54,444 nucleotides of DNA, taken from positions 1 to 54,444 of the forward strand of contig CASDRH010000017.1 in the NCBI GenBank assembly GCA_949283075.1, read 5' to 3'. The translations under genes and the position numbers were made by a program. Of the stretch, positions 1 to 10,066 are shown piece by piece (position 1 is the stretch's first letter; each line of letters begins with the position of its first letter). Origin of the DNA: an uncultured Pseudomonadota bacterium. GTDB lineage: Bacteria; Pseudomonadota; Alphaproteobacteria; Rs-D84; CASDRH01. The notes under the pieces were generated by a model. It did no database searches. It saw only the letters and a list, made by a program, of their open reading frames with translations, and was not told where the DNA came from.

Positions 1-1535
1 TGTGTTAACATTGCATCACTATAAGCACCCATAGCAACTTCATAAGGTCCTTTATGCCAGTAATATTTAGATTCTACATTACCATTTTCTATAACACTTC
101 TTATTTCTTTTCCAGTATCAGTAACTCTAACAGTTACAGGAGTTGTTGATGAACCTATATAACAACTATATGTTCCATTATAATTATCAGTCCAGCTAGT
201 TAAAGTATTTATATCATTAGTAGCATTTCTACATAAACATTCCTCAACAGAAATATAAGGTTCCAAATCATTTGGCCTTTGTTCTTTTCTTGTTAAAATA
301 TTTTTATCTTTATCATATGGGAAATAAGTAGCACCAGAAGCAGTTTGATATACTTTTGATTCATTATTTTCTACATAATTATCCATATCCTCCTCACTTT
401 TGCATTCTGGAGCATCAGGAGTATTTCCACATAGATAATTAGAGAAATTTTTTCTTATTTCTTTAAGATTTGATTTTGCCTTTCGAATCATTTCTTCTTT
501 ATGAGATTCAGAAGTAAAAACTATAAGATATGGACGATAAGATGCTGTTCCATTGCGAGAAGCACAACCAGATTCTAATGCTTGATATGCTTCATCTCGT
601 TCAGATGATAATTTATCAACTTTTTCTTCCATATAATCTGTCCAAGTATAGTCGTAATCTTCACACTCTGTTTTTGTCATACCTTCTACTTTTTCACCTC
701 TATTGTCTGTACAAAATCCATTTTTATTTTTGAAATCATTAGCAACCCATGCATTAGCAAGCGATCCTGTTAAATCAACCCCAAGAGATGCTACTGCACC
801 CCATCTTTGTATATTAAAATTTGCTTGTTGTTTATAATCACCCTCTGACATCATATCAATTTCATCTACGCCAAAGCTTGTTAAATCACATAACTTACTT
901 TGTCCTACTACCAAATCTTTTTTAGATAAAATTCTATCACTTGAACTTTGACCATTATTTAACTCTTTTGGACCATACCCAACAGTAACAACACAATTAC
1001 CAAATTCTAAATACTCTCCTAAATCATTTGGTTCTTGCCCACCAACATACTTTCCCATCAAACCATCACAAGCTTTCTTTGATTCTGCAAGCATTTTTTT
1101 CTGTATTTCAACTTTTGCCTTATTTTCGAAATCCTGATGAATAACCTGAGTTGCAGTGTATTGAGACGCGCATTGTGTCATAAACATTTGTTCTATAACA
1201 TTTGGATTAAAACACTTACTTGGAATTAAACCTGTGTTTCCAACACAAGCCATTCGCATACATTTTTCTAAATCACTTAAAGCATTATAATATGTATTGT
1301 ATTCCTCTTTTGTTGGTTCATCAACTTGAGTAGAATAAGAAGTGCTACTAGCAACCAAACTTGCCGCCTTATTTACTATAGCTGGAGTTCTTGATGGAGT
1401 TCTTTTTACTGTTGTAGCTCTTTTTTTTACATTTGATGAAGTAGCCGATATAGCATCAAATGACAAGAATAATAAAGATACACAAACTAAAGATTGTGAT
1501 AATTTTGAAATAATATATTTTTTATTTTTAAACAT
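1..1535 (-). CDS. Secreted Cys-rich protein of the local paralogue family (3' end beyond window)
   Basis: The reading frame is open from an ATG at 1535 to the left edge, 511 codons without a stop, so the C-terminus is missing. The N-terminus (MFKNKKYIISKL) followed by a hydrophobic stretch ending near SFDAISA is a Sec signal peptide. Next comes a basic Thr/Lys/Arg segment (VKKRATTVKRTPSR), then a Cys-rich region with KCMRMACVGNTG and a nearby SKCF. The same order is seen in the minus-strand genes at 1541-2857 and 30622-40097, so it is placed in the same family. It starts 5 nt after the stop of the upstream gene, which implies one transcript. Function is unknown; export to periplasm or surface is inferred from the signal peptide. 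Confidence 0.75.
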   Translation of the reverse strand, partial: MFKNKKYIISKLSQSLVCVSLLFLSFDAISATSSNVKKRATTVKRTPSRTPAIVNKAASLVASSTSYSTQVDEPTKEEYNTYYNALSDLEKCMRMACVGNTGLIPSKCFNPNVIEQMFMTQCASQYTATQVIHQDFENKAKVEIQKKMLAESKKACDGLMGKYVGGQEPNDLGEYLEFGNCVVTVGYGPKELNNGQSSSDRILSKKDLVVGQSKLCDLTSFGVDEIDMMSEGDYKQQANFNIQRWGAVASLGVDLTGSLANAWVANDFKNKNGFCTDNRGEKVEGMTKTECEDYDYTWTDYMEEKVDKLSSERDEAYQALESGCASRNGTASYRPYLIVFTSESHKEEMIRKAKSNLKEIRKNFSNYLCGNTPDAPECKSEEDMDNYVENNESKVYQTASGATYFPYDKDKNILTRKEQRPNDLEPYISVEECLCRNATNDINTLTSWTDNYNGTYSCYIGSSTTPVTVRVTDTGKEIRSVIENGNVESKYYWHKGPYEVAMGAYSDAMLT

Positions 1536-1540
1536 TACTT

Positions 1541-2857
1541 TTATTCATATGATTTCCATTTTATAGAAATCGTATCTCCCTCTTTATAAGTATCACCATA
1601 CGAATTTGTATTATCTTTAATTTTACATTTACCAGTAATAACTTCTCCAACCATTGCTTTTTTTGATTCAGCAGAATTCAACATTGCAGCACCAGTAAGA
1701 ACTGGAGCCATACTAGATATAGTACTTGTTATATTAGAAATCTGTGTTTGTTTTTGTTTTAATTGATCTCCATAATTATCATTCTTATTTTCGCTAGGTA
1801 AAAATGCTGGAATAGCTCCTAACAAACTTATTCCACCAGTAATTAAAGCCATATCTGCCGGACCAATAGTATCAGAACCAGTTATTTTACCGCCATATGT
1901 TTTTTCAAGTGAATCATCATAAAAGAAATATTTAGGAAGTTCAAATGAATCAAAAGAACAAATTAAAGTATCTCCTGTTTCCAATTTTTTCTCTGCTTCC
2001 TCGTTAGGAATAGGATTGGATCTATGATTATCCTTATCTTCATTTAATTTTTGTCCATTTATATCTACATAATAATTAATACCAGATGTTTCAAATGTTG
2101 ATTTTCTACTATAAATAACACTAACTTCACACTCTCCAGCAGCTGTCAATTTACCTTTTAATACGTTTTCACAAGCTCTCTGTTTTCTCTCTTTAATATC
2201 ATTAAAGAAGTATTCTCTTATTTTTGTTTGAACTTCAGCACTTGCAGTTGAATACATTTGAGCACAACTATCATGTGCATTTTCTAAAGCTGTTTTAGCC
2301 CCAACAATTTTACTTGAAAAACACCCAACAAAATTTCCTGTTGAACCATCAACTGGAGCACACGCATTTTTCATACAATCAGAATATCTTTTATATTCTG
2401 GCGTTTCGTTCATGGGTATATCAATACAATACGAACCAGAAATTCTTCTTCCATTAATTTCTGTACAACTTGCCATTATTTCATTTTTTAGCTTTGTAAT
2501 AAAGCTTGATTGTAATGATTCAGAAATTCCATCTTGGAGCGTAAAACACTCATTCATTTGAGTATTTAAAAAAGTTGATTGATCTTCTCTGTAACACAAT
2601 TCAAATTCTGCACCACAACGAGACTTTACACAACTTGAAAATTTTGAATACATAGTATTTTCATTTGCTGAACCATAGCCAGGACGATTTACATTTGTAA
2701 CATAAGCTCTATTAGAAGGTTGACGTTTTACAGTTGATGGGACAGAAGTTCTTTTATTAGTTTTAGATGTTTGAGCGTAAGAAAAACCTATATCTGCAAT
2801 AGATATTGCAAATAATGATATTGCATAAATACTTATTTTTAAATTTTCCTTTATCAC
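1541..2857 (-). CDS. Secreted Cys-rich protein, paralogue family, function unknown
   Basis: A 438-aa protein with a signal peptide (residues 1-28, ending SYA before QTSK) and a short basic linker (TSKTNKRTSVPSTVKRQPS). A Cys-rich helical region follows, with the family motif SCVKSRCGAEFELCY near residues 75-90 and a second copy-like block DCMKNACAPVDG. Near the C-terminus is a hydrophobic Gly/Ala stretch (ALITGGISLLGAIPAF) that could enter a membrane. The next gene begins 5 nt after its stop, so the two are probably co-transcribed. The paired cysteines suggest disulfide bonds formed after export; a DsbA-like protein is encoded at 47927-48778. No enzymatic motif is recognised. Confidence 0.75.
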   Translation of the reverse strand: MIKENLKISIYAISLFAISIADIGFSYAQTSKTNKRTSVPSTVKRQPSNRAYVTNVNRPGYGSANENTMYSKFSSCVKSRCGAEFELCYREDQSTFLNTQMNECFTLQDGISESLQSSFITKLKNEIMASCTEINGRRISGSYCIDIPMNETPEYKRYSDCMKNACAPVDGSTGNFVGCFSSKIVGAKTALENAHDSCAQMYSTASAEVQTKIREYFFNDIKERKQRACENVLKGKLTAAGECEVSVIYSRKSTFETSGINYYVDINGQKLNEDKDNHRSNPIPNEEAEKKLETGDTLICSFDSFELPKYFFYDDSLEKTYGGKITGSDTIGPADMALITGGISLLGAIPAFLPSENKNDNYGDQLKQKQTQISNITSTISSMAPVLTGAAMLNSAESKKAMVGEVITGKCKIKDNTNSYGDTYKEGDTISIKWKSYE

Positions 2858-2939
2858 TCAACTCTCCTTAAAATTGATTTGATAAATCCCTCTTATAAGA
2901 TATAAGTAATATATCACAAATAAAAAATAAATTCAAACA

Positions 2940-3704
2940 TCATTTTAAAATTAATAAATTTGATATTACAAAGATTACAAATGACAAAAACAAAACAGAA
3001 GCATATGGTAAATACCTTTGTTTAAAAGCATATGATAAGACAACAAAAGATATAATCGATATTAAAATTACTTTATATAAATTATTTATTCCAAATAAAA
3101 CACCTAATGAAGATAGTAATTTTATATCTCCACCGCCAAAACCTTCAGGATATTTTTTATAAGTTATAGATGAAATTAAAACTCCAATAGCATATCCATA
3201 AATTCCTCCTAATGCGGATATTAAAATTGAAGAAGAAAAAATATTAAAAATTAAATTACCATCCGGAATTATTTTTAATAAAAATGATAAAAATAAAATA
3301 GAAAATAATACAAATGGAAAAGTTAAAAAATCTGGAATTATATATCCATTTTTATCAATTTCAAACATAAATAAAAACAATAAATATAAAACATTAAATG
3401 TTAAATATATCATATAGTTATCGTATATATTTAAAACTAATATATTAGATAAAATAATAGTATGTAATAAATATATTATTAAAGTATTAATTAAAGATGA
3501 TATTAAAGCAAAATTAAATGAATAAAAAAATAATTTATTTTTTAATTTTTTATATTTTGTTTTTAAATTTTTATATTTTTTATTTTTAAAAGATGTATTT
3601 AAAAGCATAGGTAATGTACAAGGATAAAGTTTAACTATATACCTTGATAAAAAAGGAAAAGTAAAAGAAAGCAAAAACATCAAAATAAAATTTAATAAAA
3701 TCAT
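2940..3704 (-). CDS. Prepilin peptidase (type 4 prepilin leader peptidase, A24 family)
   Basis: A 254-aa multi-pass membrane protein. Two features define the A24 aspartic peptidases: an Asp in EIDKNGYIIPD (D117) and the GxGD motif FGGGDIK with D193. These enzymes cleave the leader of type IV pilins or type II secretion pseudopilins in the inner membrane. The usual N-terminal Cys tetrad and methylase region of PilD are absent; a short Lys-rich stretch (residues 40-57) occupies that region, as in reduced forms. No pilin or secretion ATPase gene is visible in this window, so its substrates are unknown. It lies upstream of the two secreted Cys-rich genes on the same strand, separated by about 80 nt. 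Confidence 0.85.
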   Translation of the reverse strand: MILLNFILMFLLSFTFPFLSRYIVKLYPCTLPMLLNTSFKNKKYKNLKTKYKKLKNKLFFYSFNFALISSLINTLIIYLLHTIILSNILVLNIYDNYMIYLTFNVLYLLFLFMFEIDKNGYIIPDFLTFPFVLFSILFLSFLLKIIPDGNLIFNIFSSSILISALGGIYGYAIGVLISSITYKKYPEGFGGGDIKLLSSLGVLFGINNLYKVILISIISFVVLSYAFKQRYLPYASVLFLSFVIFVISNLLILK

Positions 3705-3735
3705 TATAAAATCCTTAACTTTATCTTATGTAAAC

Positions 3736-3764
3736 TTGACTTTTTTTATACTCTGCAATATTAT
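3736..3764 (+). promoter_or_regulatory. Sigma70-type promoter of gcrA
   Basis: TTGACT (3736-3741) and TATTAT (3759-3764) are separated by 17 nt. They lie about 55 nt before the gcrA ATG, which is preceded by an AAAGGA ribosome-binding site near 3800. Confidence 0.55.
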
Positions 3765-3817
3765 ATATGTTATTCATTTTACAAGAAAAATAAAACATTT
3801 CAAAGGAATTTTCAAAA

Positions 3818-4354
3818 ATGTCAAATATATGGAACGATAAAAAAGTTGAAAAAATGAAAAGTTTGTTAGCATCAGGACTTTCAACTTCTGAAATAGGTAA
3901 AAAATTAGGCGTATCAAAAAACGCTGTTATCGGAAAAATTCATAGATTAGGTTTAGATAAATTAGGAGCAAAAGCAAAAGAAATTAAAAAATCAAATACA
4001 AAGCCAAATAAAAAAGAAAGTAATTTATTTTCATTTGCTATATCAAAACAAAAAGAAACAATAAAAGATGATAAAAATACAAAACAAGAAAAAGATACAA
4101 AAGAATATATTAAAACAGAACAAAACACAACAAATTCAATTGAACAAAAAATTGAAATTGACGCTGTATCTCCCTCAAAACACAAAGGAAAAAAATATCA
4201 ATTACAAGATTTAAAAATTGATATGTGTAGATGGGCATATGGAGAACCTAATTCTCCAAATTTTTTCTTTTGTGGAGAGAAAACTTATAAGAATAAACCT
4301 TATTGTGAAAAGCATTGTAGCATAGCTTATGTCACTAAAAAAACTTCTGAGTAA
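3818..4354 (+). CDS. gcrA: GcrA cell-cycle regulator
   Basis: A 178-aa protein, close to the usual GcrA length of about 170. The N-terminal helix-turn-helix begins NIWNDKKVEKMK and continues with SEIGKKLGVSKNAVIGKIHR (about residues 25-44). A Lys/Gln-rich linker leads to the C-terminal sigma70-interacting region with CRWAYGEPNSPNFFFCG and a YCEKHCSIAY tail. In Caulobacter, GcrA binds sigma70 holoenzyme and activates genes whose promoters are methylated by CcrM. It is almost confined to Alphaproteobacteria and is the best taxonomic marker here. It has its own promoter and a terminator at 4383, so it is probably monocistronic. Confidence 0.95.
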   Translation: MSNIWNDKKVEKMKSLLASGLSTSEIGKKLGVSKNAVIGKIHRLGLDKLGAKAKEIKKSNTKPNKKESNLFSFAISKQKETIKDDKNTKQEKDTKEYIKTEQNTTNSIEQKIEIDAVSPSKHKGKKYQLQDLKIDMCRWAYGEPNSPNFFFCGEKTYKNKPYCEKHCSIAYVTKKTSE

Positions 4355-4382
4355 GTATTTAAAAATTAAATAAAAATATTTC

Positions 4383-4413
4383 AAGGAATCGCTTGCATTG
4401 GATTCCTTTTTTA
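4383..4413 (+). terminator. Rho-independent terminator after gcrA
   Basis: An 8-bp perfect stem (AAGGAATC / GATTCCTT) with a 10-nt loop is followed by a run of T, 28 nt downstream of the gcrA stop. Confidence 0.8.
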
Positions 4414-4457
4414 TTTATAATTTTTATATAGTTAAAGGTAAGGAAAGGAATTAAATT

Positions 4458-7400
4458 ATGGCAAATCCCATAATAAAAACTTCTTGGAATGAATCTAAAA
4501 TAGACGAATTAAAGGAATTCCTATATGAATCTCCTGGTTTATCTTTTATTGCATATCATTTAAAAGAAGATAATCAATTAGCTTTTGTGTTAAATACAAC
4601 AGAGAATCAGTATTGTGTTTTTAAAAAACTTATTATTGATGCTTTGCCTTATGAAGAGGATAAATTTGAACCTAAAATAAAATGGGATCAAATTGTTAAA
4701 GATAAATTTAAAATTAATCCTATTTCAATACGTCCTAAAAACGGAAATAAATATGAAAAGTTTGATATTGATTATATCGGACTTGCTGATTATGAGAAAT
4801 TAATTAAAAATCCAGAAGATGAAAAATTAAGAAATAAGATTATCATTGATAATATTAAAATGAATTTAATAGCTTCTAGGAAAAGACAAGATGCAGCAAC
4901 TACTGAATTAAATACATCTTCTAAAACTATTGATAGCACATCAAAAACTTGTGAAAAATTAGATACTTCTGTTAAGAAACTTAAAAATAAACTTGAACGT
5001 TTAAATTCAGAATTGGAAACAGAAGAAATACAAGAAGAGAAGGCTATTACTACAGATAAATTATATAAAAAATTAACTGCTCAGAAAAATGCAAAGAGAA
5101 GATTAAAAAGAGCTAAAAATAGATATTCTGATGCTAATGAAATTTTAGAAGAAACAAAAACTACTATAGATAATATACTTAAATTCTTATCTAATTTAGG
5201 AATTTCTGTTGATAATTTAGAAGAAAATATAATAAAAGATATTAATATTCATAAAAATGAAGAAAAAAGTGAAAAAAAGCCTGATTTTGATAAGAATATA
5301 CTTGCATTAAAAAATGAACAAAATAAAATGCAAATTAATAAAGATATTACGAGAGAAGAAGATAGGAGAAATATTATGGTACAAAATAATATAACAGATA
5401 ATAAAAAACCTAACGATTCTGTTAAAAATATTACTTTACCAAGTAGTGTTCAGAACTTTTTGAAAAATGGTAGTTTTAAAGCAACCGATTCTGATAATAA
5501 AGAAAAGATGAATAACAATACTAACATTCAAAATAAACCAAATGTTGAAAATAAGACTTTTGTAAATAAAGTTGAAAACAATAAGGGGGCTAATATGCCA
5601 AGTATGAATAATACTCCTAATGCTCAAAGTTTAAAAACTCAACAACAATCTACAGTTGTTGATAAAACAAAGATTGTTACAGCTAATAATACTCCTGTTT
5701 TCCAACAACAGAAGAATAATACTCAACAACCTATGCAATCTCAAATTATAACAACAAAAACTACTGAAAAAACAACTATTAATACTCCATCTGCTAATGT
5801 ATCAGCTCAACAAAATTCTGTTGTTATAAAACCAAAACCTGTTGTTTTTGAAGCTAAAAAAACAAACTTTTCAAGTAATTCAAATAACTTTAATAATGAT
5901 GATAAAGCTGATTTTCAAAGAAAAGCTGGTATATTGATTGCTATTGTTATGTTATTAGCTATTGTCGGAGCTGCTGGATATATATTCTTTACAACTCCAT
6001 CTATGGAAAATAAAGATTATTATGCTAAAGATAATAATATTCAGAATACTTATAATAATCCTCAAACTGTTCAAAATGAAGAACCGGTAATTATGCCAAA
6101 AATAGAAGAAGTTAATAATAATTCATATGCTGAATTTGATAAGCAAAATGCAAATACTCCTTCTATGGATAATACTTATACTGATAATTCAAATATGAAT
6201 TCTTCTATTTCAACAACAAGTTCAACAAGAACAGAACAAAATACTGTTAAAAAAGAAGAAATAGTAAAAACAAATGAAAGTATTGCAAAGAAAGAAGATA
6301 CATTTACTACTGAAGTAATAAAGCCTTTACCAGCAGAGGAAAAGAATTATACTAATGTACAAAGTGATCCTCTTTATATGGGAATTGATACTACAAATAC
6401 TTATGAATTATCAAATGAAGCTATTCGTATAAAAAATGATGCTAACTTGATAAATATACGTAAAGATTATATCGAAAAAGTAATAGGTTACGATGGTAGA
6501 ATTAACAAATCACTTGATATAATGATGACTTTAGGAGAAGCATTTGTTGCTCAAAATGATGAAGTTATCAATAAATATATTCAAGAAGTATATGCTATGA
6601 ATGAGTATTGGAATTCTTTCCGTGATGCAACTATGAATGCTTACTATAAATCTAGCACTCAATTGAAAGATGTCGTATATGCTGATAAGGAATTATATGA
6701 TATGTATGTTGAAGATGAATTATTATTGAGAAAATATGCTGATGCTCATCAAAATCTATTCTTAATAGTTAGATATATGCTTGATAACTATGCAGGACAT
6801 GTTGATCAAAAATTATTTGATAAGATTGATTTATTATCTAAAACTCCTGAAAATATTGGTTATCCAAAGGAAAAAACATTGTTGATATTGGCAGCTTATG
6901 CTCAAATAAAAGGAAAAGAAGCTAATTACAATCCTGCTGATTTAAGATTATTAACAAATAAAGAAGTAAATCAAATTGTTAATGATGTTAATATAAATAA
7001 TGGTGAAGCTGAAATAATTAGTACTACAAAGACTGTTATTTTAACAAACCCTAATAATCCTGATGATAAAATTGAAGCAGAGGTTAGTTTAGAAGATATG
7101 GTTGCGGGAGAAGAATACGAAATCAGAATGGATGTTGAAAAACAAAATGAATATGGAGATAACATTTCTGATAAAGAAGCTGTAATTAATGAAAATACAG
7201 AAATCATTATTGATACATCTGCAAAAAATGAAGATTATAAAGATACAAATAATTTGAATAATAATACTTCATATAATAATGAAATATATCCAGTGGGTGA
7301 AACTTACAATAATGATAATTATTATCAATATGGATCTAATACACAAAATAGCAGTTTAAATAATAATTCTTATGATAATTCTGATAGTGTAGATGTTGTT

Positions 7401-7478
7401 AAAGAAGATACTAAAAATAAGATAAATTCTTTAAATCCAGAAGATAAAGGTTTATTAGTTATGGCACCGGCTTTATAA
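4458..7478 (+). CDS. Large single-pass membrane protein of unknown function
   Basis: A 1006-aa protein I cannot assign to a family. The N-terminal ~130 residues look globular (MANPIIKTSWNESKIDELK onwards). Residues ~145-250 are a charged, probably coiled-coil segment. Residues ~290-480 are Asn/Gln/Thr-rich and probably disordered. One membrane segment follows at about 491-512 (AGILIAIVMLLAIVGAAGYIFF). After another Asn-rich linker there is a folded-looking domain at about 645-820, then a Glu/Asp-rich tail ending LLVMAPAL. With no signal peptide, the N-terminus should be cytoplasmic and the C-terminus periplasmic. It sits between gcrA and rodZ, 55 nt before rodZ, which hints at an envelope or cell-cycle role; that is inference only. 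Confidence 0.8.
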   Translation: MANPIIKTSWNESKIDELKEFLYESPGLSFIAYHLKEDNQLAFVLNTTENQYCVFKKLIIDALPYEEDKFEPKIKWDQIVKDKFKINPISIRPKNGNKYEKFDIDYIGLADYEKLIKNPEDEKLRNKIIIDNIKMNLIASRKRQDAATTELNTSSKTIDSTSKTCEKLDTSVKKLKNKLERLNSELETEEIQEEKAITTDKLYKKLTAQKNAKRRLKRAKNRYSDANEILEETKTTIDNILKFLSNLGISVDNLEENIIKDINIHKNEEKSEKKPDFDKNILALKNEQNKMQINKDITREEDRRNIMVQNNITDNKKPNDSVKNITLPSSVQNFLKNGSFKATDSDNKEKMNNNTNIQNKPNVENKTFVNKVENNKGANMPSMNNTPNAQSLKTQQQSTVVDKTKIVTANNTPVFQQQKNNTQQPMQSQIITTKTTEKTTINTPSANVSAQQNSVVIKPKPVVFEAKKTNFSSNSNNFNNDDKADFQRKAGILIAIVMLLAIVGAAGYIFFTTPSMENKDYYAKDNNIQNTYNNPQTVQNEEPVIMPKIEEVNNNSYAEFDKQNANTPSMDNTYTDNSNMNSSISTTSSTRTEQNTVKKEEIVKTNESIAKKEDTFTTEVIKPLPAEEKNYTNVQSDPLYMGIDTTNTYELSNEAIRIKNDANLINIRKDYIEKVIGYDGRINKSLDIMMTLGEAFVAQNDEVINKYIQEVYAMNEYWNSFRDATMNAYYKSSTQLKDVVYADKELYDMYVEDELLLRKYADAHQNLFLIVRYMLDNYAGHVDQKLFDKIDLLSKTPENIGYPKEKTLLILAAYAQIKGKEANYNPADLRLLTNKEVNQIVNDVNINNGEAEIISTTKTVILTNPNNPDDKIEAEVSLEDMVAGEEYEIRMDVEKQNEYGDNISDKEAVINENTEIIIDTSAKNEDYKDTNNLNNNTSYNNEIYPVGETYNNDNYYQYGSNTQNSSLNNNSYDNSDSVDVVKEDTKNKINSLNPEDKGLLVMAPAL

Positions 7479-7533
7479 TTGAACTATAACTTTAAATATT
7501 AATAATTAACTCATTGAAAATTGGATTTTTAAT

Positions 7534-8667
7534 ATGGATAATAAATTAGATATAGATATTTTAAAAACAGAAGAAAATACAGAGAATAATGAAGTTTCTC
7601 AAGATAATTTGGAATCTTCTTCTATTATTTCAAATGATCAAAAACTTGTTCATGAGATAATTAAAGAAGCGAGAGAAAAACTTGGAGTTAGTATTGATGA
7701 AATTTCTGATTTACTAAAAATTAAATCAAAATATTTAATCAGTATTGAAAATGGAGATTTTGATCAATTACCAGGTAATACATATGTTATTGGGTTCTTG
7801 AAAAGTTATTCTTCATTTTTAAGATTAAATACAAATGAAATAATAGAGCTTTATAAAAAACAATTTTCTTTAAACGAAAATAATGATGATGATGAAATAA
7901 ACAGCCAGACTGTTGTTTTACAGGACTCATCAAAAGTTGTTAATTCGATTACAATAATAGCTTTGATATTAATAATTGCTCTTGGTATATTTTTATCAAT
8001 TAAGCTTATATTGAAATTAGTTGATAATAAAGATAAATTAGAAAATGAACAACAAGTTCAAAATACAACTGTTGTTAATAATCAAAATCAGACAAATCTA
8101 AATGTCCCTTCAAGCACATATGAAATGACAAATATTAATACTGTACAAAACAATAATAATATTTCTTCTAATTCTAATATAAATACTGAAAATTTTAATA
8201 AATCTGCACAAGAAAACAATGTAATCCCAAATACAGATAACAATAATACAACTATTTTAAATGATGAAGTTATTAATAATCAAGATAATGATAACGATAA
8301 TATTCAACCTCAACAAAATCAACAATTAGATAATACTAATGTTTCTAATGTAGTTGTTGGAGGTGTTGAAAATCCTAGAATTATTGTTAAGTGTATTGGT
8401 AATTCTTGGGTAAAAGTTAAACAAAATGGAAAATATATATATGACGCTGAAAAAGGTGATGTAGGAGATGGAAATACTATATTTGAAGCTACATTGAAAG
8501 CAGGAGAAGTATATAATGTCCCAAATGAAAATGATATATATTTAACAGTCGGAAATGCTAAAGATATTGAAATATATGTTGATGGTAAAAAAATAAAACC
8601 TTTTGCTACAAAAGAAGGTTTCTCTAAATTAAATATTGAAATGAATCCTGAAAGGTTATTGCAGTGA
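7534..8667 (+). CDS. rodZ: RodZ-like cytoskeleton/cell-shape protein
   Basis: A 377-aa protein with the RodZ layout. A cytoplasmic helix-turn-helix (about residues 37-110) contains EAREKLGVSIDEISDLLKIK and FDQLPGNTYVIGFLKSY. A membrane segment spans 137-160. An Asn/Gln-rich periplasmic linker leads to a C-terminal DUF4115-type beta domain (about 280-360; IIVKCIGNSWVKVKQNG). RodZ links MreB filaments to the elongation machinery in rod-shaped bacteria; MreB itself is not in this window. The gene overlaps hisS by 4 nt, so the two are translationally coupled. Confidence 0.88.
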   Translation: MDNKLDIDILKTEENTENNEVSQDNLESSSIISNDQKLVHEIIKEAREKLGVSIDEISDLLKIKSKYLISIENGDFDQLPGNTYVIGFLKSYSSFLRLNTNEIIELYKKQFSLNENNDDDEINSQTVVLQDSSKVVNSITIIALILIIALGIFLSIKLILKLVDNKDKLENEQQVQNTTVVNNQNQTNLNVPSSTYEMTNINTVQNNNNISSNSNINTENFNKSAQENNVIPNTDNNNTTILNDEVINNQDNDNDNIQPQQNQQLDNTNVSNVVVGGVENPRIIVKCIGNSWVKVKQNGKYIYDAEKGDVGDGNTIFEATLKAGEVYNVPNENDIYLTVGNAKDIEIYVDGKKIKPFATKEGFSKLNIEMNPERLLQ

Positions 8668-10046
8668 AAAGCTCTATAAATGTAAAAGCCATTAGTGGAT
8701 TTGCTGAATATTTACCTAATGAACAGATTGTTTTTTCAGAAATTAAAAATTTGATTTCTGTTTTTTTTAAACGTAATGGATTTATTCCATTAGATACTTC
8801 TGTTATAGAAAGAGCAGAGGTTTTATTTGCAAAAGAAGGTGGAGAAACTGCTAAACAAGTTTATATGGTTAAAAATAAAAATAGCGATAAAGATGATGAA
8901 TTTGCTTTACGTTTTGACCATACAGTTCCTTTTGCAAGATATGTTGCTAATAATTATTCTAAATTAACTTTTCCATTTGCTAGATACGCTATTGGTAAAG
9001 TTTATAGAGGTGAAAGAGCTCAAAAAGGAAGATATAGAGAATTTTATCAAGCTGATTTTGATATTGTTTCAAATAAAATGTCTGCTGGAAGCGATATTAT
9101 ACACGCTTCTTATGCTTATTATTTATTAAAGGAAATCCTTTCTTTTTTAGGTAAAGATGCTTTAAAACAAAAATTTATATTGCATGTAAGTAATAGAAAA
9201 ATTTTAAATGGGATTTGTAATTTTTTAAATCTTCCCCAAAATTTACATATTGAAGTTTTAAGAATTATAGATAAAATTCGCAAAGTTGATAAAGATACTA
9301 TTTTCAGTATGATGAGTGATATTGGAATTAATCAAGATATATCAAAAGAAATATTTGATATTGTAATGACAGATGGAAATAACTCTGAAGTCTTGCAAAA
9401 ATTGAATAATTCTAAATTTATTGATAATAATGATTTTAAACAAGCTGTTGATGAATTGAATAAATTTGAAGAATTCAATGTTACATCTGGAGAACAGATT
9501 TTTAAGATAGATTTATCTATCACAAGAGGACTTGATTATTATACTGGTAATGTTATTGAAACGTTTTTTGATGATTTTCAAGAATTCGGATCTTGTTTTA
9601 GTGGTGGAAGATATGATGATTTAGTAGATGCATATTCTGGACAAAAGCTTATCGGATTTGGTATGTCATTAGGATTGACTAGATTTTTTGATATGATTTT
9701 ATATTGGAATGAAAAATGTATTATTGATTTAAATAATTTATCAATAAATGATAATTCTATTTTAATTGCTTTTGTTGGAAATGATATTGATATAGATATT
9801 TATAATAAAATTATCTCTGTATTAAAAAATACAACAGCAAAAGTTATTACTACAATGCAATTTTCTAAAATTGATAAAGCATATTCTTATGCTGAAGAAA
9901 AAGATATTCAAATTATTATTGTATTTGAAGAAAGTAAAAAACAATTTATTAAAGTCAAAAATCTTAAATCATCAGAAGCTGTAATGATAGATATTGAGCT
10001 TATTAAAGATAATTTAAGTAATGAAATATTTAAGATGTTTAAATAA
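8664..10046 (+). CDS. hisS: Histidine--tRNA ligase
   Basis: A 460-aa class II aminoacyl-tRNA synthetase that charges tRNA-His. Motif 2 and neighbours are RGERAQKGRYREFYQADFD (about residues 114-132). The histidine-binding HisA motif is GLDYYTGNVIE (about 288), and GSCFSGGRYDDL (about 307) also fits the family. The C-terminal anticodon-binding domain is present and length is in the normal range. The start codon is GTG at 8664, sharing bases with the rodZ stop in a GTGA overlap. The order rodZ-hisS-prfA on one strand with short gaps suggests one operon. Confidence 0.95.
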   Translation: MKSSINVKAISGFAEYLPNEQIVFSEIKNLISVFFKRNGFIPLDTSVIERAEVLFAKEGGETAKQVYMVKNKNSDKDDEFALRFDHTVPFARYVANNYSKLTFPFARYAIGKVYRGERAQKGRYREFYQADFDIVSNKMSAGSDIIHASYAYYLLKEILSFLGKDALKQKFILHVSNRKILNGICNFLNLPQNLHIEVLRIIDKIRKVDKDTIFSMMSDIGINQDISKEIFDIVMTDGNNSEVLQKLNNSKFIDNNDFKQAVDELNKFEEFNVTSGEQIFKIDLSITRGLDYYTGNVIETFFDDFQEFGSCFSGGRYDDLVDAYSGQKLIGFGMSLGLTRFFDMILYWNEKCIIDLNNLSINDNSILIAFVGNDIDIDIYNKIISVLKNTTAKVITTMQFSKIDKAYSYAEEKDIQIIIVFEESKKQFIKVKNLKSSEAVMIDIELIKDNLSNEIFKMFK

Positions 10047-10066
10047 AAATATATTGAGGTTTAGTA

